DNA of 64,000 nucleotides from Ruegeria arenilitoris (GTDB lineage: Bacteria; Pseudomonadota; Alphaproteobacteria; Rhodobacterales; Rhodobacteraceae), in the NCBI RefSeq assembly GCF_013032445.1, contig NZ_WQCA01000012.1, positions 62,001 through 126,000 of the forward strand. The letters run 5' to 3'. The notes beneath the pieces are model-generated. The model saw nothing but the letters and a program-made list of their open reading frames with translations, searched no databases and was not told the origin of the DNA. Both the position numbers and the translations under genes were made by a program. This document shows, in pieces, positions 44,667 through 54,840 of the stretch; position 1 is the stretch's first letter; the number at the start of each line of letters is the position of its first letter.

Positions 44667-44674
44667 GAAGCTTT

Positions 44675-47149
44675 ATGAGCGATAATGACGGCAAAAAGAC
44701 ATTGGGTCTTCGTGGCGGGGCACGCCCCGGAAATGTGAAACAGAGTTTCAGCCACGGACGCACCAAGAATGTCGTGGTGGAAACCAAACGCAAGCGCGTG
44801 GTGGTTCCCAAGCCGGGCGCCGGCAAGCCGGGTGGCGGAGCAACGCCCTCGGGTGATCCGTCGCGCCGCCCTGCCGGGATTTCCGACGCGGAAATGGCCC
44901 GCCGGATGAAGGCATTGCAGGCCGCCAAAGCGCGCGAGGCCGAAGAGGCCGCCGCCCGTGAGGCTGCTGAGAAAGCGCGTGAAGAAGAACGCGCCCGTCG
45001 CCGTGCCGAGCAGGAAGCCAAAGAACGCGAACAGCGTGAGGCTGAAGAACGTGCAAAGGCCAAGGCCGAAGAGGAAGAGCGCAAGCGCAAAGAGGCGGAA
45101 GAAGCCGCCAAACGCGCCGCGGCCGCCCCGGCCCCCGAAGAACCCAAAGCCGCCCGTGCTCCGGCCAGCAAGCCGGCGCCTGCTGCGACTCCGCGCAAGC
45201 AGGATCGCGAACGCGAACAGCGCGGTCGTGGCAAAGGTCGTGATGACAACCGTCGTTCCGGCAAGCTGACACTGGGTCAAGCCACCGGTGGCGAAGGCAA
45301 CCGCCAACGCTCGATGGCGTCGATGAAGCGTAAGCAGGAGCGTGCGCGTCAAAAAGCCATGGGCGGCCCGGTCGAGCGGGAAAAGGTGATCCGCGACGTT
45401 CAGCTGCCCGAGGCGATCATGGTTTCGGAGCTGGCCAACCGTATGGCCGAGCGTGTGGCTGATGTCGTCAAATCGCTTATGCAGATGGGCATGATGGTCA
45501 CGCAGAACCAGACCATCGACGCCGACACTGCCGAGCTGATCATCGAAGAATTTGGCCACAAGGTCACTCGCGTATCCGATTCGGATGTTGAAGACGTCAT
45601 CAAAGAGGTCGAAGACAGCGAAGACGATCTGCAGCCGCGTCCGCCGGTTATTACCATCATGGGTCACGTTGACCACGGTAAGACCTCGCTGCTGGATGCG
45701 ATCCGTGACGCGCGCGTTGTGGCAGGTGAGGCCGGTGGCATCACCCAGCATATCGGCGCTTATCAGGTCAAAACCGATGGCGGCACCACGCTGACCTTCC
45801 TGGATACTCCGGGTCACGCGGCGTTTACGTCGATGCGTTCGCGCGGGGCTCAGGTCACGGATATCGTGGTTCTGGTTGTTGCTGCTGACGACGCGGTGAT
45901 GCCGCAGACGATCGAGGCGATCAACCACGCGAAAGCTGCCGGAGTGCCGATGATCGTGGCGATCAACAAGGTCGACAAGCCGGATGCAAACCCGGACAAG
46001 GTGCGCACCGATCTGCTGCAGCACGAAGTCATCGTTGAGAAAATGTCGGGTGAGGTTCAGGACGTCGAAGTCTCCGCCATCACCGGTCAGGGTCTGGACG
46101 AACTGCTGGAAGCCATCGCGCTTCAGGCCGAGATTCTGGAACTGAAAGCCAACCCCGACCGCGCCGCCCAAGGTGCCGTGATCGAGGCGCAGCTGGATGT
46201 AGGTCGTGGTCCCGTTGCCACCGTTCTGGTTCAGAACGGCACGCTGCATCAGGGCGACATCTTCGTTGTGGGTGAGCAGTACGGTAAGGTCCGTGCGCTG
46301 ATCAACGACAAGGGTGAACGCGTCAAGGAAGCTGGCCCCTCGGTTCCGGTCGAAGTTCTGGGCCTCAACGGTACGCCCGAGGCCGGTGACGTTCTGAACG
46401 TGACCGAGACCGAAGCACAGGCCCGTGAGATCGCGGAATATCGCGAACAGGCTGCGAAGGACAAACGCGCTGCTGCCGGTGCCGCAACGACCCTTGAGCA
46501 GCTGATGCAGAAGGCCAAGGAAGACGAAAACGTCACCGAGCTGCCGATTCTGATGAAAGCGGATGTGCAGGGTTCCGCCGAAGCCATCGTTCAGGCGATG
46601 GAGAAAATCGGCAACGACGAAGTGCGCGTACGCGTTCTGCACTCGGGCGTGGGTGCGATCACCGAAACGGATGTCGGTCTGGCCGAAGCGTCAGGCGCAC
46701 CGATCTTCGGGTTCAACGTGCGTGCCAACGCTTCTGCGCGGAACACTGCGAACCAGAAGGGTGTCGAGATTCGGTACTACTCGGTGATCTATGACCTCGT
46801 CGATGACGTGAAAGCGGCCGCGTCCGGCCTGCTGAGCGCCGAGATCCGCGAAAAGTTCATCGGTTACGCCGAGATCCGCGAAGTCTTCAAGGTTACCGGA
46901 GTCGGCAAAGTTGCAGGCTGTCTGGTCACCGAAGGCGTTGCCCGCCGTTCCGCAGGCGTGCGCCTGCTGCGCGACAACGTGGTGATCCACGAAGGCACGC
47001 TGAAGACGCTGAAACGCTTCAAGGACGAAGTGGCCGAAGTTCAGTCGGGTCAGGAATGCGGTATGGCATTCGAAAACTACGACGACATCCGCGCTGGCGA
47101 CGTGATCGAGATCTTCGAGCGTGAAGAGGTCACCCGCACGCTGGACTGA
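44675..47149 (+). CDS. infB: Translation initiation factor IF-2
   Basis: GTPase that brings initiator tRNA to the ribosome. It is 824 residues: an Ala/Glu/Lys/Arg-rich, repetitive N-terminal region to about 250, a connecting domain, then the G domain with G1 [10 protein letters not shown] near 330-339, G3 DTPGHAAF near 375-382 and G4 NKVD near 430-433. Beta-barrel and C-terminal tRNA-binding domains follow. A long open frame on the opposite strand is a shadow. Confidence 0.97.
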   Translation: MSDNDGKKTLGLRGGARPGNVKQSFSHGRTKNVVVETKRKRVVVPKPGAGKPGGGATPSGDPSRRPAGISDAEMARRMKALQAAKAREAEEAAAREAAEKAREEERARRRAEQEAKEREQREAEERAKAKAEEEERKRKEAEEAAKRAAAAPAPEEPKAARAPASKPAPAATPRKQDREREQRGRGKGRDDNRRSGKLTLGQATGGEGNRQRSMASMKRKQERARQKAMGGPVEREKVIRDVQLPEAIMVSELANRMAERVADVVKSLMQMGMMVTQNQTIDADTAELIIEEFGHKVTRVSDSDVEDVIKEVEDSEDDLQPRPPVITIMGHVDHGKTSLLDAIRDARVVAGEAGGITQHIGAYQVKTDGGTTLTFLDTPGHAAFTSMRSRGAQVTDIVVLVVAADDAVMPQTIEAINHAKAAGVPMIVAINKVDKPDANPDKVRTDLLQHEVIVEKMSGEVQDVEVSAITGQGLDELLEAIALQAEILELKANPDRAAQGAVIEAQLDVGRGPVATVLVQNGTLHQGDIFVVGEQYGKVRALINDKGERVKEAGPSVPVEVLGLNGTPEAGDVLNVTETEAQAREIAEYREQAAKDKRAAAGAATTLEQLMQKAKEDENVTELPILMKADVQGSAEAIVQAMEKIGNDEVRVRVLHSGVGAITETDVGLAEASGAPIFGFNVRANASARNTANQKGVEIRYYSVIYDLVDDVKAAASGLLSAEIREKFIGYAEIREVFKVTGVGKVAGCLVTEGVARRSAGVRLLRDNVVIHEGTLKTLKRFKDEVAEVQSGQECGMAFENYDDIRAGDVIEIFEREEVTRTLD

Positions 47150-47174
47150 TCTGGTGTTGCATTGAAAAAAATAG

Positions 47175-47198
47175 CGGCGGCCCAATCGGTCGCCGTTT
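47175..47198 (+). terminator. Candidate terminator after infB
   Basis: CGGCGGCC and GGTCGCCG pair over eight positions with one G-T, loop CAATC, then TTT. An A run precedes it. Placed 25 bases after infB. Confidence 0.55.
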
Positions 47199-47317
47199 CT
47201 ATGTCTTGTCTGAAGCTTTCCGATTTCAAAAACAACTACGCATCGCTTAATCGCCCTTTAGCCTCAAGAGGACAACGGCCGATTGTCTGCTGTGCGGACA
47301 AAGCTGCCCTTGGCTTG

Positions 47318-48184
47318 CTAAGACAGACTAGCAACCGCGCCGACAAATTCGATCCACCGCTCGCGATCCACAAACCCGTAATGTCCAGCGTCCGGCCACT
47401 CATGCGCTGTGCAGTTGGGAAGCTCGGAGCAAAGGTGTCTTGGCATTTCCGGTGAGATAATGTCGTCCGCAGAACCGTAAAACATATTCACTGGTTGCCG
47501 GACTTCATTCGGTGAGAAGCCCCAGTCCCAAAGTGCCATGGTCATTTCAAAAACACCTTCCTCGTGTTGTTGGTAACCAAGGCGAAAGTTATCTTCGAAC
47601 AAGGCTTGCTGCTCTGGATTGCGAAGGATCGTTTTAGCTTCGTTGGGCATTTGGTCAACGACAGACTCCACATAGGATGGGATGTCTTTTAGAGCACTTT
47701 TAGCGCCCGAACGCTCGGCCCAGCGGATCAGGAAGGTCAGATGGCGCAGTTTCGCGATGGTCTTCAGGTCCTTCAGCACCAGCATTTTGGTGACACCGGG
47801 CTCATCGAATGGGGCAACAGGCGAAGCGAGCGCGACCTTGCGCACACGTTCGGGCATATGAAATGCTACCGCCAAAGCATGGGGGCCGCCTCCGGAATGG
47901 CCAGCTACGTTGAAGGTATCAAGGCCAAGATGGTTGGCCAGATCCTCCATATCAGCGCCCCAGTCGACCATTCGCCGATCCTTCTTTGGGCTCGACCCTC
48001 CAACCCCGGGTTCGTCGGCTGAAATCCACCGCACTCCAAGCGAAGCAGTTAGATTGTCGTCGGGGTGACGAATGACGTGAGAGTCGGAAAAACCATGGCT
48101 AAAAATCACGGGTGTTCCGTTTGGATCGCCGTAAGTGCTAAATGCGAGTGCTCTGCCATCTCTGAGAGTTAAACGTTCAGTCAA
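47318..48184 (-). CDS. Alpha/beta hydrolase of unknown substrate
   Basis: A 288-residue hydrolase. The oxyanion loop IFSHGFSDSHV lies near 27-37, the nucleophile Ser in NVAGHSGGGPHALAVA near 92-107, an Asp candidate in YGSADDIISPE near 235-245, and the His in WPDAGHYGFVDRE near 260-272. The body reads more A+T rich than the flanking genes. Nothing nearby tells the substrate. Between infB and kynB with a ~180-base gap on its start side showing no gene. Confidence 0.8.
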   Translation of the reverse strand: MTERLTLRDGRALAFSTYGDPNGTPVIFSHGFSDSHVIRHPDDNLTASLGVRWISADEPGVGGSSPKKDRRMVDWGADMEDLANHLGLDTFNVAGHSGGGPHALAVAFHMPERVRKVALASPVAPFDEPGVTKMLVLKDLKTIAKLRHLTFLIRWAERSGAKSALKDIPSYVESVVDQMPNEAKTILRNPEQQALFEDNFRLGYQQHEEGVFEMTMALWDWGFSPNEVRQPVNMFYGSADDIISPEMPRHLCSELPNCTAHEWPDAGHYGFVDRERWIEFVGAVASLS

Positions 48185-48365
48185 ATTGCCCTCCTAAAGC
48201 AAAATACCATTTTGTAGTGAGTTCGTTTGGTTGCTGGCATAGATTTGCTAAGAGGATACGTGCCGCATTCATTTTTCGTACCATAACTATTGATCCGTAC
48301 AAGGAAACCCAGATGTCAGTTTGGTCTCGAACCAGACATTTTGGGCGCGCAGCAAATACCCTTGC

Positions 48366-49193
48366 CTATTTCGACCCCGGCAAAAACGTCCCCGGATGCA
48401 TGATTATATCGAAGTGCTGCATCCCCTTTTTCAGATCGAAGCCGACTGAATGGCCGCCCTTGCGTAGTAATTCGGCATAGTCGCGGCTCTGGCGGATGAA
48501 CTCGGGTGTGTCCCGTTCGGCCACGGTCACGTGATAACGCGGGCCGGGTCGGGGCACGTGGCGGATCGGAGAAAGATCGTTCACCTCAACCGGGGTCAGT
48601 TGCAGCGGATCGTTGACCGGGGTCAGGCTGATCGGTTCCAGATCGTAGACCCCGCTGATCAGAATCACGTCGCGCACCCGCATCCCTGCACGGGCCAGTG
48701 CATCGGCCGAACCTGCCATAACCATACTAACCAATTGTGCCCCGGCACTGTGGCCGGACAGACTAACTCGGGATGGATCGAAGCCCAGATTGAACGCGTT
48801 CTCTGCCAGCCAAAGCAACGCGTTGCGGCATTCCTCAATCATGTCCCCGATGCGCGCATCCGGGGCGAGCGTGTAGTTCAGAGTAGCAAAGGACTGCTCG
48901 GCTGCGATCAGCGCAGGGGCCATCATCGCCGATTCACGCTGACTAAGCGCCTGCCAATAGCCGCCGTGGATAAACACATGCAGCGGTGCGCCTGCGCCTT
49001 TTGCGGGAAAGAAATCCAACACCTGCGCCGGGCTGTCGCCATAGGCCAGGTTCTCTTTCACCTTCATCTGTGCCCGGTGCTGTGCGCTAAGCGCGGCGTA
49101 GCTGTCGACATAGGGGGTCAGGTCACCGCCGATCATCGACCGGGGCGAATATTCCTGATCCAGTTCGTCCTGAGTGAAACCCCGGTACAGCAT
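48366..49193 (-). CDS. Kynurenine formamidase, alpha/beta hydrolase type
   Basis: Hydrolyses N-formylkynurenine to kynurenine. It is 275 residues with the HGGYW oxyanion motif near 75-79, Ser nucleophile in SLSGHSAGAQLVSMV near 143-157, and a His candidate in KKGMQHFDIIMHP near 255-267. It lies three bases after tryptophan 2,3-dioxygenase, which fixes the function; the eukaryote-like hydrolase form is used rather than the metal-dependent KynB. No kynureninase is in view. Confidence 0.85.
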   Translation of the reverse strand: MLYRGFTQDELDQEYSPRSMIGGDLTPYVDSYAALSAQHRAQMKVKENLAYGDSPAQVLDFFPAKGAGAPLHVFIHGGYWQALSQRESAMMAPALIAAEQSFATLNYTLAPDARIGDMIEECRNALLWLAENAFNLGFDPSRVSLSGHSAGAQLVSMVMAGSADALARAGMRVRDVILISGVYDLEPISLTPVNDPLQLTPVEVNDLSPIRHVPRPGPRYHVTVAERDTPEFIRQSRDYAELLRKGGHSVGFDLKKGMQHFDIIMHPGTFLPGSK

Positions 49194-49196
49194 CGC

Positions 49197-50075
49197 TTAC
49201 TCCTGCTCGGTATACATCAGTTCGGTGCGTACATCGTAGAGATCATGGAAAAAGCGCAAATCCAAGGCCTTGCGCAGAAAGGCCACGCCGCTGGATCCGC
49301 CAGTGCCGGGCTGGTTGCCGATCACCCGCTCGACCGCCGTTACGTGATCAAACCGCCAGCGCTGGAACAGGGATTCCACATCCATCAGCTTTTCCGCCAG
49401 TGCATAGAGGTCCCAATACCGATCCGTGTCACGGAACACCTGCACCCAGATTTTCACCACGCGCGGGTCGCCGGAATAGGGCTGTGCAAAATCCCGCTCC
49501 AGCAGGTCCTGCGGTACGTCAAGCCCTTGGCGGGACAGCATAAACAGTACTTCGTCATAGAGGGACGGCTTGGTCAGCGCGGTGTTCAGCATCTCCATGA
49601 CTTCCGCGTCATGTTCATGCACTTTCAGGGTCGCGGCATCCTTGTTGCCTAGAATGAACTCGATCTGTCGGTAGCCATAGCTTTGGAAACCAGACGAACT
49701 GCCTAACGCCTCGCGAAAGGTCATGTAATCGGCGGGTGTCATGGTCAGCAAAGTTTCCCAGGCCGAGATCAACTGGCGCTGGATCGCCTTGACCCGGTCG
49801 AGGTTTTTCATCGCCGGGCCAAACGCGTCCTGTTGCAGGAAGTGGCGCGTCTCGACCAGTTGGTGATGCATCAGCTTCAGCCATAGCTCGCTGACCTGAT
49901 GGATGATGATGAACAGCATCTCATCCGGTTGGGCGGGGTCCTGAAAGGTCTTTTGCAGGTTCAGTAGGGTCTTGAGTTGCAGGAAATCTCCATAGCTCTT
50001 GCGATGGGTCTGCGCGAAATCAGTGACCAGAGAGTCCTCGATCCCGCGTTCCAGATACCTGTCCTTGTCGCCCAT
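49197..50075 (-). CDS. kynA: Tryptophan 2,3-dioxygenase
   Basis: Haem enzyme opening the indole ring of tryptophan. It is 292 residues from ATG 50075 (GGAGGAG upstream). Substrate/haem motifs are LFIIIHQVSELWLKLMHHQL near 54-73, MTFREALGSSSGFQSYGYR near 117-135 and IGNQPGTGGSSGVAFLRK near 253-270. Heads the kynA-kynB pair. An inverted repeat lies just ahead of its ribosome site. Confidence 0.95.
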   Translation of the reverse strand: MGDKDRYLERGIEDSLVTDFAQTHRKSYGDFLQLKTLLNLQKTFQDPAQPDEMLFIIIHQVSELWLKLMHHQLVETRHFLQQDAFGPAMKNLDRVKAIQRQLISAWETLLTMTPADYMTFREALGSSSGFQSYGYRQIEFILGNKDAATLKVHEHDAEVMEMLNTALTKPSLYDEVLFMLSRQGLDVPQDLLERDFAQPYSGDPRVVKIWVQVFRDTDRYWDLYALAEKLMDVESLFQRWRFDHVTAVERVIGNQPGTGGSSGVAFLRKALDLRFFHDLYDVRTELMYTEQE

Positions 50076-50088
50076 GTGCTCCTCCAAA

Positions 50089-50127
50089 CGCGCGGGTTAT
50101 TCCCTGTTTAGGGTCAAAACCCGCGCG
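50089..50127. promoter_or_regulatory. Long inverted repeat between tdh and kynA
   Basis: Arms CGCGCGGGTT and AACCCGCGCG (10 of 10 matched) with a 19-base spacer that holds a further CCCT/AGGG pair. On the kynA strand the hairpin ends a few bases before GGAGGAG. Either a terminator for tdh without a T tract or a leader structure of kynA. Confidence 0.6.
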
Positions 50128-50138
50128 GTGCCAGAGCG

Positions 50139-51182
50139 TTAGGTCCAGTCTAGCACCACCTTGCCGGACCGGCCCGATTTCATCGCGGCAAAGCCTTCGG
50201 CGAAATCGTCGACCTTCATCTGGTGCGTGATGACCCGGCTGACGTCCAGACCGTTCTGCAACATGGCGATCATCTTGTACCAGGTCTCGAACATCTCACG
50301 CCCATAGACGCCCTTGATGGTGATGGCCTTGAACACGATGCGGGACCAATCGACTGGGGATTTTCCCGGCGGAATTCCCAGCAGGGCGATTTTTCCACCC
50401 ATCACCAGCGCCTCGACCATCTGGTCCAGCGCGATTTGTGAGCCGGACATTTCCAGACCCACGTCAAAGCCTTCCTTCATGCCCAATTCGGTGATGACGT
50501 CTTGAAGATCCTCCTTGGAGACATCGACGGTGCGCACGGTGGGTACGACATGCTCGGCCAGTTTCAGACGATCCGGGTTAATATCTGTGATCACCACATG
50601 CCGAGCACCTGCATGACGCGCGACTGCCGCGGCCATGATGCCGATGGGGCCTGCGCCGGTGATCAGAACATCCTCACCCAGCAGATCAAAGCTGAGCGCG
50701 GTGTGTACGGCGTTGCCTAGCGGGTCGAGGATCGCTCCGATCTCATCCGGGACATCATCCGGCAGAGGCACCACGTTGAACGCGGGCAATTTCAGGTATT
50801 GCGCGAAAGCCCCCTGTTCGTTCACGCCGATGCCCCGCGTTCCGGGGTCCAGATGGAACTTGCCCGCACGGCTCTGGCGGCTGTCTGTGGTGATCAGATG
50901 GCCCTCGCCGGAACAGCGCTGGCCGATTTCAAGGCCCGTCACGTTGCGTCCAAGTTCAACGATCTCACCGGCGAATTCGTGGCCGGTGATCATCGGGATT
51001 GGCACGGTCGCGGCGGCCCATTCATCCCAGTTCCAGATATGGATATCGGTGCCGCAGATGCCGGTCTTGTTGATGCGGATCAGGACCTCTTCCGGGCCGA
51101 TTTCGGGCACCGGGGCCTGCACCATCCACAACCCCTCTTCGGGCTTGGATTTCTCAAGTGCTTTCATGCTGTTGGCTCGCAT
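50139..51182 (-). CDS. tdh: L-threonine 3-dehydrogenase
   Basis: Oxidises threonine to 2-amino-3-ketobutyrate with NAD. It is 347 residues. Catalytic-zinc region [16 protein letters not shown] near 42-57 and [17 protein letters not shown] near 67-83; Rossmann [15 protein letters not shown] near 171-185. The usual structural-zinc loop with four Cys is replaced by [20 protein letters not shown] near 97-116, which has no Cys. ATG 51182 is used; an internal Met at 51167 is possible. Third gene of kbl - PLP enzyme - tdh. Confidence 0.94.
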   Translation of the reverse strand: MRANSMKALEKSKPEEGLWMVQAPVPEIGPEEVLIRINKTGICGTDIHIWNWDEWAAATVPIPMITGHEFAGEIVELGRNVTGLEIGQRCSGEGHLITTDSRQSRAGKFHLDPGTRGIGVNEQGAFAQYLKLPAFNVVPLPDDVPDEIGAILDPLGNAVHTALSFDLLGEDVLITGAGPIGIMAAAVARHAGARHVVITDINPDRLKLAEHVVPTVRTVDVSKEDLQDVITELGMKEGFDVGLEMSGSQIALDQMVEALVMGGKIALLGIPPGKSPVDWSRIVFKAITIKGVYGREMFETWYKMIAMLQNGLDVSRVITHQMKVDDFAEGFAAMKSGRSGKVVLDWT

Positions 51183-51186
51183 GAGT

Positions 51187-52137
51187 TTACTCCCACAAAT
51201 CGGTGGACAGGTATTTCAACCCGCTGTCACACATCACAATAGCAACGCAGCCGCCCTTTTCGGGCCCCCGCAACAGGTCGATAGCCGCAGCAAGGTTGGC
51301 CCCTGCTGAAAAGCCGGCGAAAATGCCCTCGGTCCGGGCCAACAGCCGCGCGCCTTCTCGTGCTGCGTCGCCAGAAACTGCCAAATGCCCGGCCAGAGGT
51401 GTTCCGTTCAGATGAACCAGATCACCCATGGCATAGCCTCCGCCCTGAATTGGGTGACCGGGGTTGCTGACTGTTTCTCCGGCCAATGCGCGGGCACCTT
51501 CGGGTTCGACTGCATAGCATCGCACGCCCAGCGTTGTCAGGTATTCTGCCGCTCCAGCCAGAGTGCCGCCAGACCCAGCAAAGTCGCAGAACGCCGTTAC
51601 GGACCCGCCGGACTGGTCCCAGATTTCAGGCCCCGTACCGGTGGCATGGGCTTTGGGGTTACCCGAGTGACCGAACTGATCAGCCCGAAACGCCTTGCGT
51701 TCGAAGGTGATGCGTTGCGCGGCGTCATCCACCAGCGCTAGATCGGCCCCCGAGACTTCTCCGGGTTTGCTGCCCTCGGCTTGTGGGACGATCACGACTT
51801 CGGCCCCCAAGGCCCGCATCATCCGCGCGCGTTCGACCGAGTTTCCGGCGCTCATGACCGCTACAAAAGGGTGCCCCAGAATGCCGCAGACAATCGCCAA
51901 ACCGGTGCCCATATTGCCCGAGGTCAGTTCGACAACCGTTTGCCCTGAGGCCAATGTGCCGTCTGCGCGCGCCAGTTCGATGATGGATTTCGCGGCCCGG
52001 TCCTTTTTGGAAAACCCCGGCAGCAGATAGTCCAGCTTGGCCAGAATGCGACCTTCCAGATCAAGGTGCTGGCAAACGCGTGAAAGGTCGACGAGCGGGG
52101 TGCCTCCGATTGCGTCGATCACAGAAGGCAGAATCAC
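51187..52137 (-). CDS. CysK-family PLP-dependent enzyme
   Basis: A 316-residue fold-type II PLP enzyme related to cysteine synthase/cystathionine beta-synthase. The PLP Lys lies in [16 protein letters not shown] near 40-55, the substrate loop in [15 protein letters not shown] near 69-83, and the phosphate loop in [15 protein letters not shown] near 185-199. It sits between kbl and tdh with a four-base overlap to kbl. The substrate is unknown; position suggests threonine- or serine-derived metabolites, not bulk cysteine synthesis. Confidence 0.85.
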   Translation of the reverse strand: MILPSVIDAIGGTPLVDLSRVCQHLDLEGRILAKLDYLLPGFSKKDRAAKSIIELARADGTLASGQTVVELTSGNMGTGLAIVCGILGHPFVAVMSAGNSVERARMMRALGAEVVIVPQAEGSKPGEVSGADLALVDDAAQRITFERKAFRADQFGHSGNPKAHATGTGPEIWDQSGGSVTAFCDFAGSGGTLAGAAEYLTTLGVRCYAVEPEGARALAGETVSNPGHPIQGGGYAMGDLVHLNGTPLAGHLAVSGDAAREGARLLARTEGIFAGFSAGANLAAAIDLLRGPEKGGCVAIVMCDSGLKYLSTDLWE

Positions 52138-53321
52138 GAGATCACTCCCAATTCCTTGCCGACCTTGCCGAAGGCCGCCAGTGCTCGGTCTAATTCGTCC
52201 TTGGTCAGAGCCGCATTCATCTGTGTTCTGATCCGTGCCTGCCCGCGCGGAACGACGGGGAAGAAAAAGCCCGAAACATAGACGCCCTCGTCAAACAATT
52301 TTGCAGCCATATCCTGCGCCAAAGTCGCCTCACCCAGCATCACCGGGATAATCGGATGTTCGCCGGGCAGAAGGTCAAAGCCCAGCTTCTCCAACCCTGC
52401 GCGCCAGTATTTGGCATTGCCGAAAAGTTGGGCCCGCAACATGTCGCCCTCTTCGACCAGTCGGATCGCTTCCAGACCGGCCGCAACGATGGAGGGAGGC
52501 AGCGAGTTTGAGAACAGATAGGGCCGCGCACGCTGCCGCAGCAGGTCGATTACTGGCTGCGGCCCGGCGATGTAACCGCCGATTGCCCCGCCAAGTGCTT
52601 TACCCAAGGTGCCTGTCAGGATGTCTACTTCGACGCCGAAATGATCCGGCGTGCCCGCACCGTTCGGCCCCATGAAGCCTGTGGCGTGGCAGTCATCCAC
52701 CATGACGATAGCGTCATACTTGTCGGCCAGTTCGCGAATCTTCGGCAGGTTGGCCAGATAGCCGTCCATTGAAAACACGCCGTCTGTCGCGATCATGATA
52801 TGTCGCGAGCCATCCTCGCGCGCCTGTTTCAGCCAGGCTTCGAGGTCGTCCATGTCATTGTTCATGTAACGATAGCGCTTGGCCTTGCACAGCCGCACCC
52901 CGTCGATGATCGAAGCGTGGTTCAGACTGTCCGAAATGATGGCATCTTCAGGCCCTAACAAAGGCTCAAACAGCCCGCCATTGGCGTCGAAACAGGCGGC
53001 GAACAGAATCGCATCGTCCTTGTTCAGGAACTGCGCCAGCTTTTGCTCCAACTCGCGGTGAATATCCTGCGTGCCGCAGATGAACCGGACCGAGGCCATG
53101 CCGAAGCCCTTGGGCTCCATAGCACCCTTGGCGGCGTCGATCAGTGCCAGGTGATCGGCCAGACCCAGATAGTTGTTGGCGCACAGGTTGATCACCTGCT
53201 TGTCGCCCACCGTAATCTCACCGCCCTGAGGCGAGGTGATCATTCGTTCGCTTTTGTACAGGCCTTCAGCTCGAATCTGGTCGAGCGTTTCGGTGACGTG
53301 GTTCAAGAAATCTTGCGACAT
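52134..53321 (-). CDS. kbl: 2-amino-3-ketobutyrate coenzyme A ligase
   Basis: PLP enzyme splitting 2-amino-3-ketobutyrate and CoA into glycine and acetyl-CoA. It is 395 residues from ATG 53321 (AAGGAGGA upstream). Motifs are [20 protein letters not shown] near 50-69, [20 protein letters not shown] near 206-225, and the PLP Lys in [16 protein letters not shown] near 233-248. Leads the threonine-catabolic operon; its promoter holds four ATNNCGGAAT repeats. Confidence 0.95.
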   Translation of the reverse strand: MSQDFLNHVTETLDQIRAEGLYKSERMITSPQGGEITVGDKQVINLCANNYLGLADHLALIDAAKGAMEPKGFGMASVRFICGTQDIHRELEQKLAQFLNKDDAILFAACFDANGGLFEPLLGPEDAIISDSLNHASIIDGVRLCKAKRYRYMNNDMDDLEAWLKQAREDGSRHIMIATDGVFSMDGYLANLPKIRELADKYDAIVMVDDCHATGFMGPNGAGTPDHFGVEVDILTGTLGKALGGAIGGYIAGPQPVIDLLRQRARPYLFSNSLPPSIVAAGLEAIRLVEEGDMLRAQLFGNAKYWRAGLEKLGFDLLPGEHPIIPVMLGEATLAQDMAAKLFDEGVYVSGFFFPVVPRGQARIRTQMNAALTKDELDRALAAFGKVGKELGVIS

Positions 53322-53352
53322 CGAATCCTCCTTGCGCAGGACATTATCTATC

Positions 53353-53397
53353 ATAGCGGAATTGATTCCGGAATACGGGAATTCTGTATTGCGGAAT
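53353..53397. promoter_or_regulatory. Operator-like repeat cluster upstream of kbl
   Basis: Four copies of an ATNNCGGAAT pattern (53353-53362, 53365-53374, 53373-53382, 53388-53397), including a perfect CGGAAT/ATTCCG palindrome. The first copy covers a TATGAT -10 candidate on the kbl strand. Likely regulator-binding sites; the XRE-cupin regulator at 54160 is the nearest candidate. Confidence 0.6.
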
Positions 53398-53449
53398 AAA
53401 ATCCGAAATATTGGAAATGCAAGGGGTACACCTTGCTGGATGCATCTAA

Positions 53450-54082
53450 CTAATTTGTGTCGTTGATCTTTTTTTGAAACTCTTTGCTGGAGTTGGTCAG
53501 AGGATAGGGTTCTTCAGGGGCGTCGACCCCAAGGAATTCGCATAGTGGGTCCCAACCACTCCCGGTTTCATAGATCAGCAACCGGTCCGCCGCGATTGTC
53601 TGGCCGACCGCATCAACATGTGCCTTGAACACGCGTGTTGCGTGCTCGCGGTCATTCATTTGGCCCTCAAAGATATCCTGTACAATGAACTTGCTGCACA
53701 TTTCGGCAATGGCATTTAGGTGCGGTTGATCGTGCTTGCCCCGCATCGTTGTCATGAACGGGCCAATTGTGGCCTGCACACTGTCAAACCATGCGTCAGG
53801 GTCACGGACGCTCAGAATGACTTTGGCGGCGGGGTAATGCGTGGCGAGCTGTCGCCAGTAAGCGGCGCCGGGCCAATCGACCTGCGCGCGATAGCCCTGA
53901 AACATGGCATCCCAATCCGAAGATTCCCCGCGTGCCGCAGCCTCCCACGCGGGCAGTTGCTTGGGATTTTCGCGAACTTCGAACATGTGATGACAGGGTC
54001 CAAAGCCCAGTTGTTCCAAAGCGATTTTCAGAGAATTCGTTCCTGTGCGGCCAAATCCGGCCCCAATAACTTCAAGCCCCAT
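53450..54082 (-). CDS. Sulfotransferase family protein (Sulfotransfer_4-like)
   Basis: A 210-residue P-loop-like protein. The N-terminal PAPS-binding-type motif is [20 protein letters not shown] near 7-26, then [10 protein letters not shown] near 27-36, and [16 protein letters not shown] near 86-101. Acceptor unknown. It lies between the kbl promoter and the XRE regulator, same strand as both. Confidence 0.82.
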   Translation of the reverse strand: MGLEVIGAGFGRTGTNSLKIALEQLGFGPCHHMFEVRENPKQLPAWEAAARGESSDWDAMFQGYRAQVDWPGAAYWRQLATHYPAAKVILSVRDPDAWFDSVQATIGPFMTTMRGKHDQPHLNAIAEMCSKFIVQDIFEGQMNDREHATRVFKAHVDAVGQTIAADRLLIYETGSGWDPLCEFLGVDAPEEPYPLTNSSKEFQKKINDTN

Positions 54083-54159
54083 CCGGATGCCCCCAATGGT
54101 TGATAAAGCTAATAGCTATCGCAGGTTCGGCGTTTTCCCCAATCTTAGGGCCGAAACGT

Positions 54160-54723
54160 TCAGGCGTTCTTAACGATCAGGAACACGCGCGCGGTGCTTT
54201 TGGCTGTGATCGAATGGGTCACGTCAGCGGCATAGCGTGCGGTGTCACCTGCCTGCAGATCGTTGACTGCAGTGCCCGAAGTCACGCGGACCGATCCTTC
54301 CAGCACCGTCAGTTGTTCGCGTGCACCGCGTGCATGGGGTTGGCTGGTCAAAGCGCCATCGGTGTCGAATTCGATATCGTAGACCTCGTGCCCACCGGCC
54401 TCTTCGGGCGGTGAGAGGATGCGGATACGGCAGTTTTGACCCATGTTGTCGATGCTGGGTACTTCGGCTTTGCGCAGAACTTCGATCTGGTCGGCGGTGT
54501 TTGCGTCTTCCAGCAGGCCCGCGAAATCGACCTGCAAGGCGCGGGTCAGGTTCCACAGGGTCGAGATGGTCGGGCTGCTTTCACCGCGTTCGATCTGGCT
54601 GACCATGGAACGAGACACACCGCTGAGATTGGCCACGGCTTCAAGCGACAGGCCTTTGGCCCGGCGCGCCTCTTTCAGGCGGGCAGGCAGGCGTGTCAGG
54701 ATATCGTCAGTGTTGTCCGTCAT
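54160..54723 (-). CDS. XRE-family regulator with C-terminal cupin domain
   Basis: A 187-residue repressor-type regulator: helix-turn-helix LSLEAVANLSGVSRSMVSQI near 24-43 and a cupin sensor domain over about 110-185. Such regulators often control amino-acid catabolism or polyamine genes. A GGAAT half-site overlaps its start and an ATTCC half-site lies 30 bases upstream, similar to the kbl cluster, suggesting autoregulation. Confidence 0.88.
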   Translation of the reverse strand: MTDNTDDILTRLPARLKEARRAKGLSLEAVANLSGVSRSMVSQIERGESSPTISTLWNLTRALQVDFAGLLEDANTADQIEVLRKAEVPSIDNMGQNCRIRILSPPEEAGGHEVYDIEFDTDGALTSQPHARGAREQLTVLEGSVRVTSGTAVNDLQAGDTARYAADVTHSITAKSTARVFLIVKNA

Positions 54724-54840
54724 GACGGAATTTCATGCGCCGTGTGGGGGTGGATGTCAATTCCAACCGTGACGGGACGTCTCATAGGACAGGTCTATGC
54801 CGCAGATGCATAATGGCCCCGAATCCCGGAGGAGACAGAC

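Noticed and set aside
44555-46642. Long open frame on the minus strand (695 codons)
   Set aside because: It lies exactly opposite infB and has low-complexity composition typical of an antisense shadow in high-GC DNA.
48217-48480. 87-codon plus-strand frame
   Set aside because: Largely antisense to the formamidase gene with no recognisable features.
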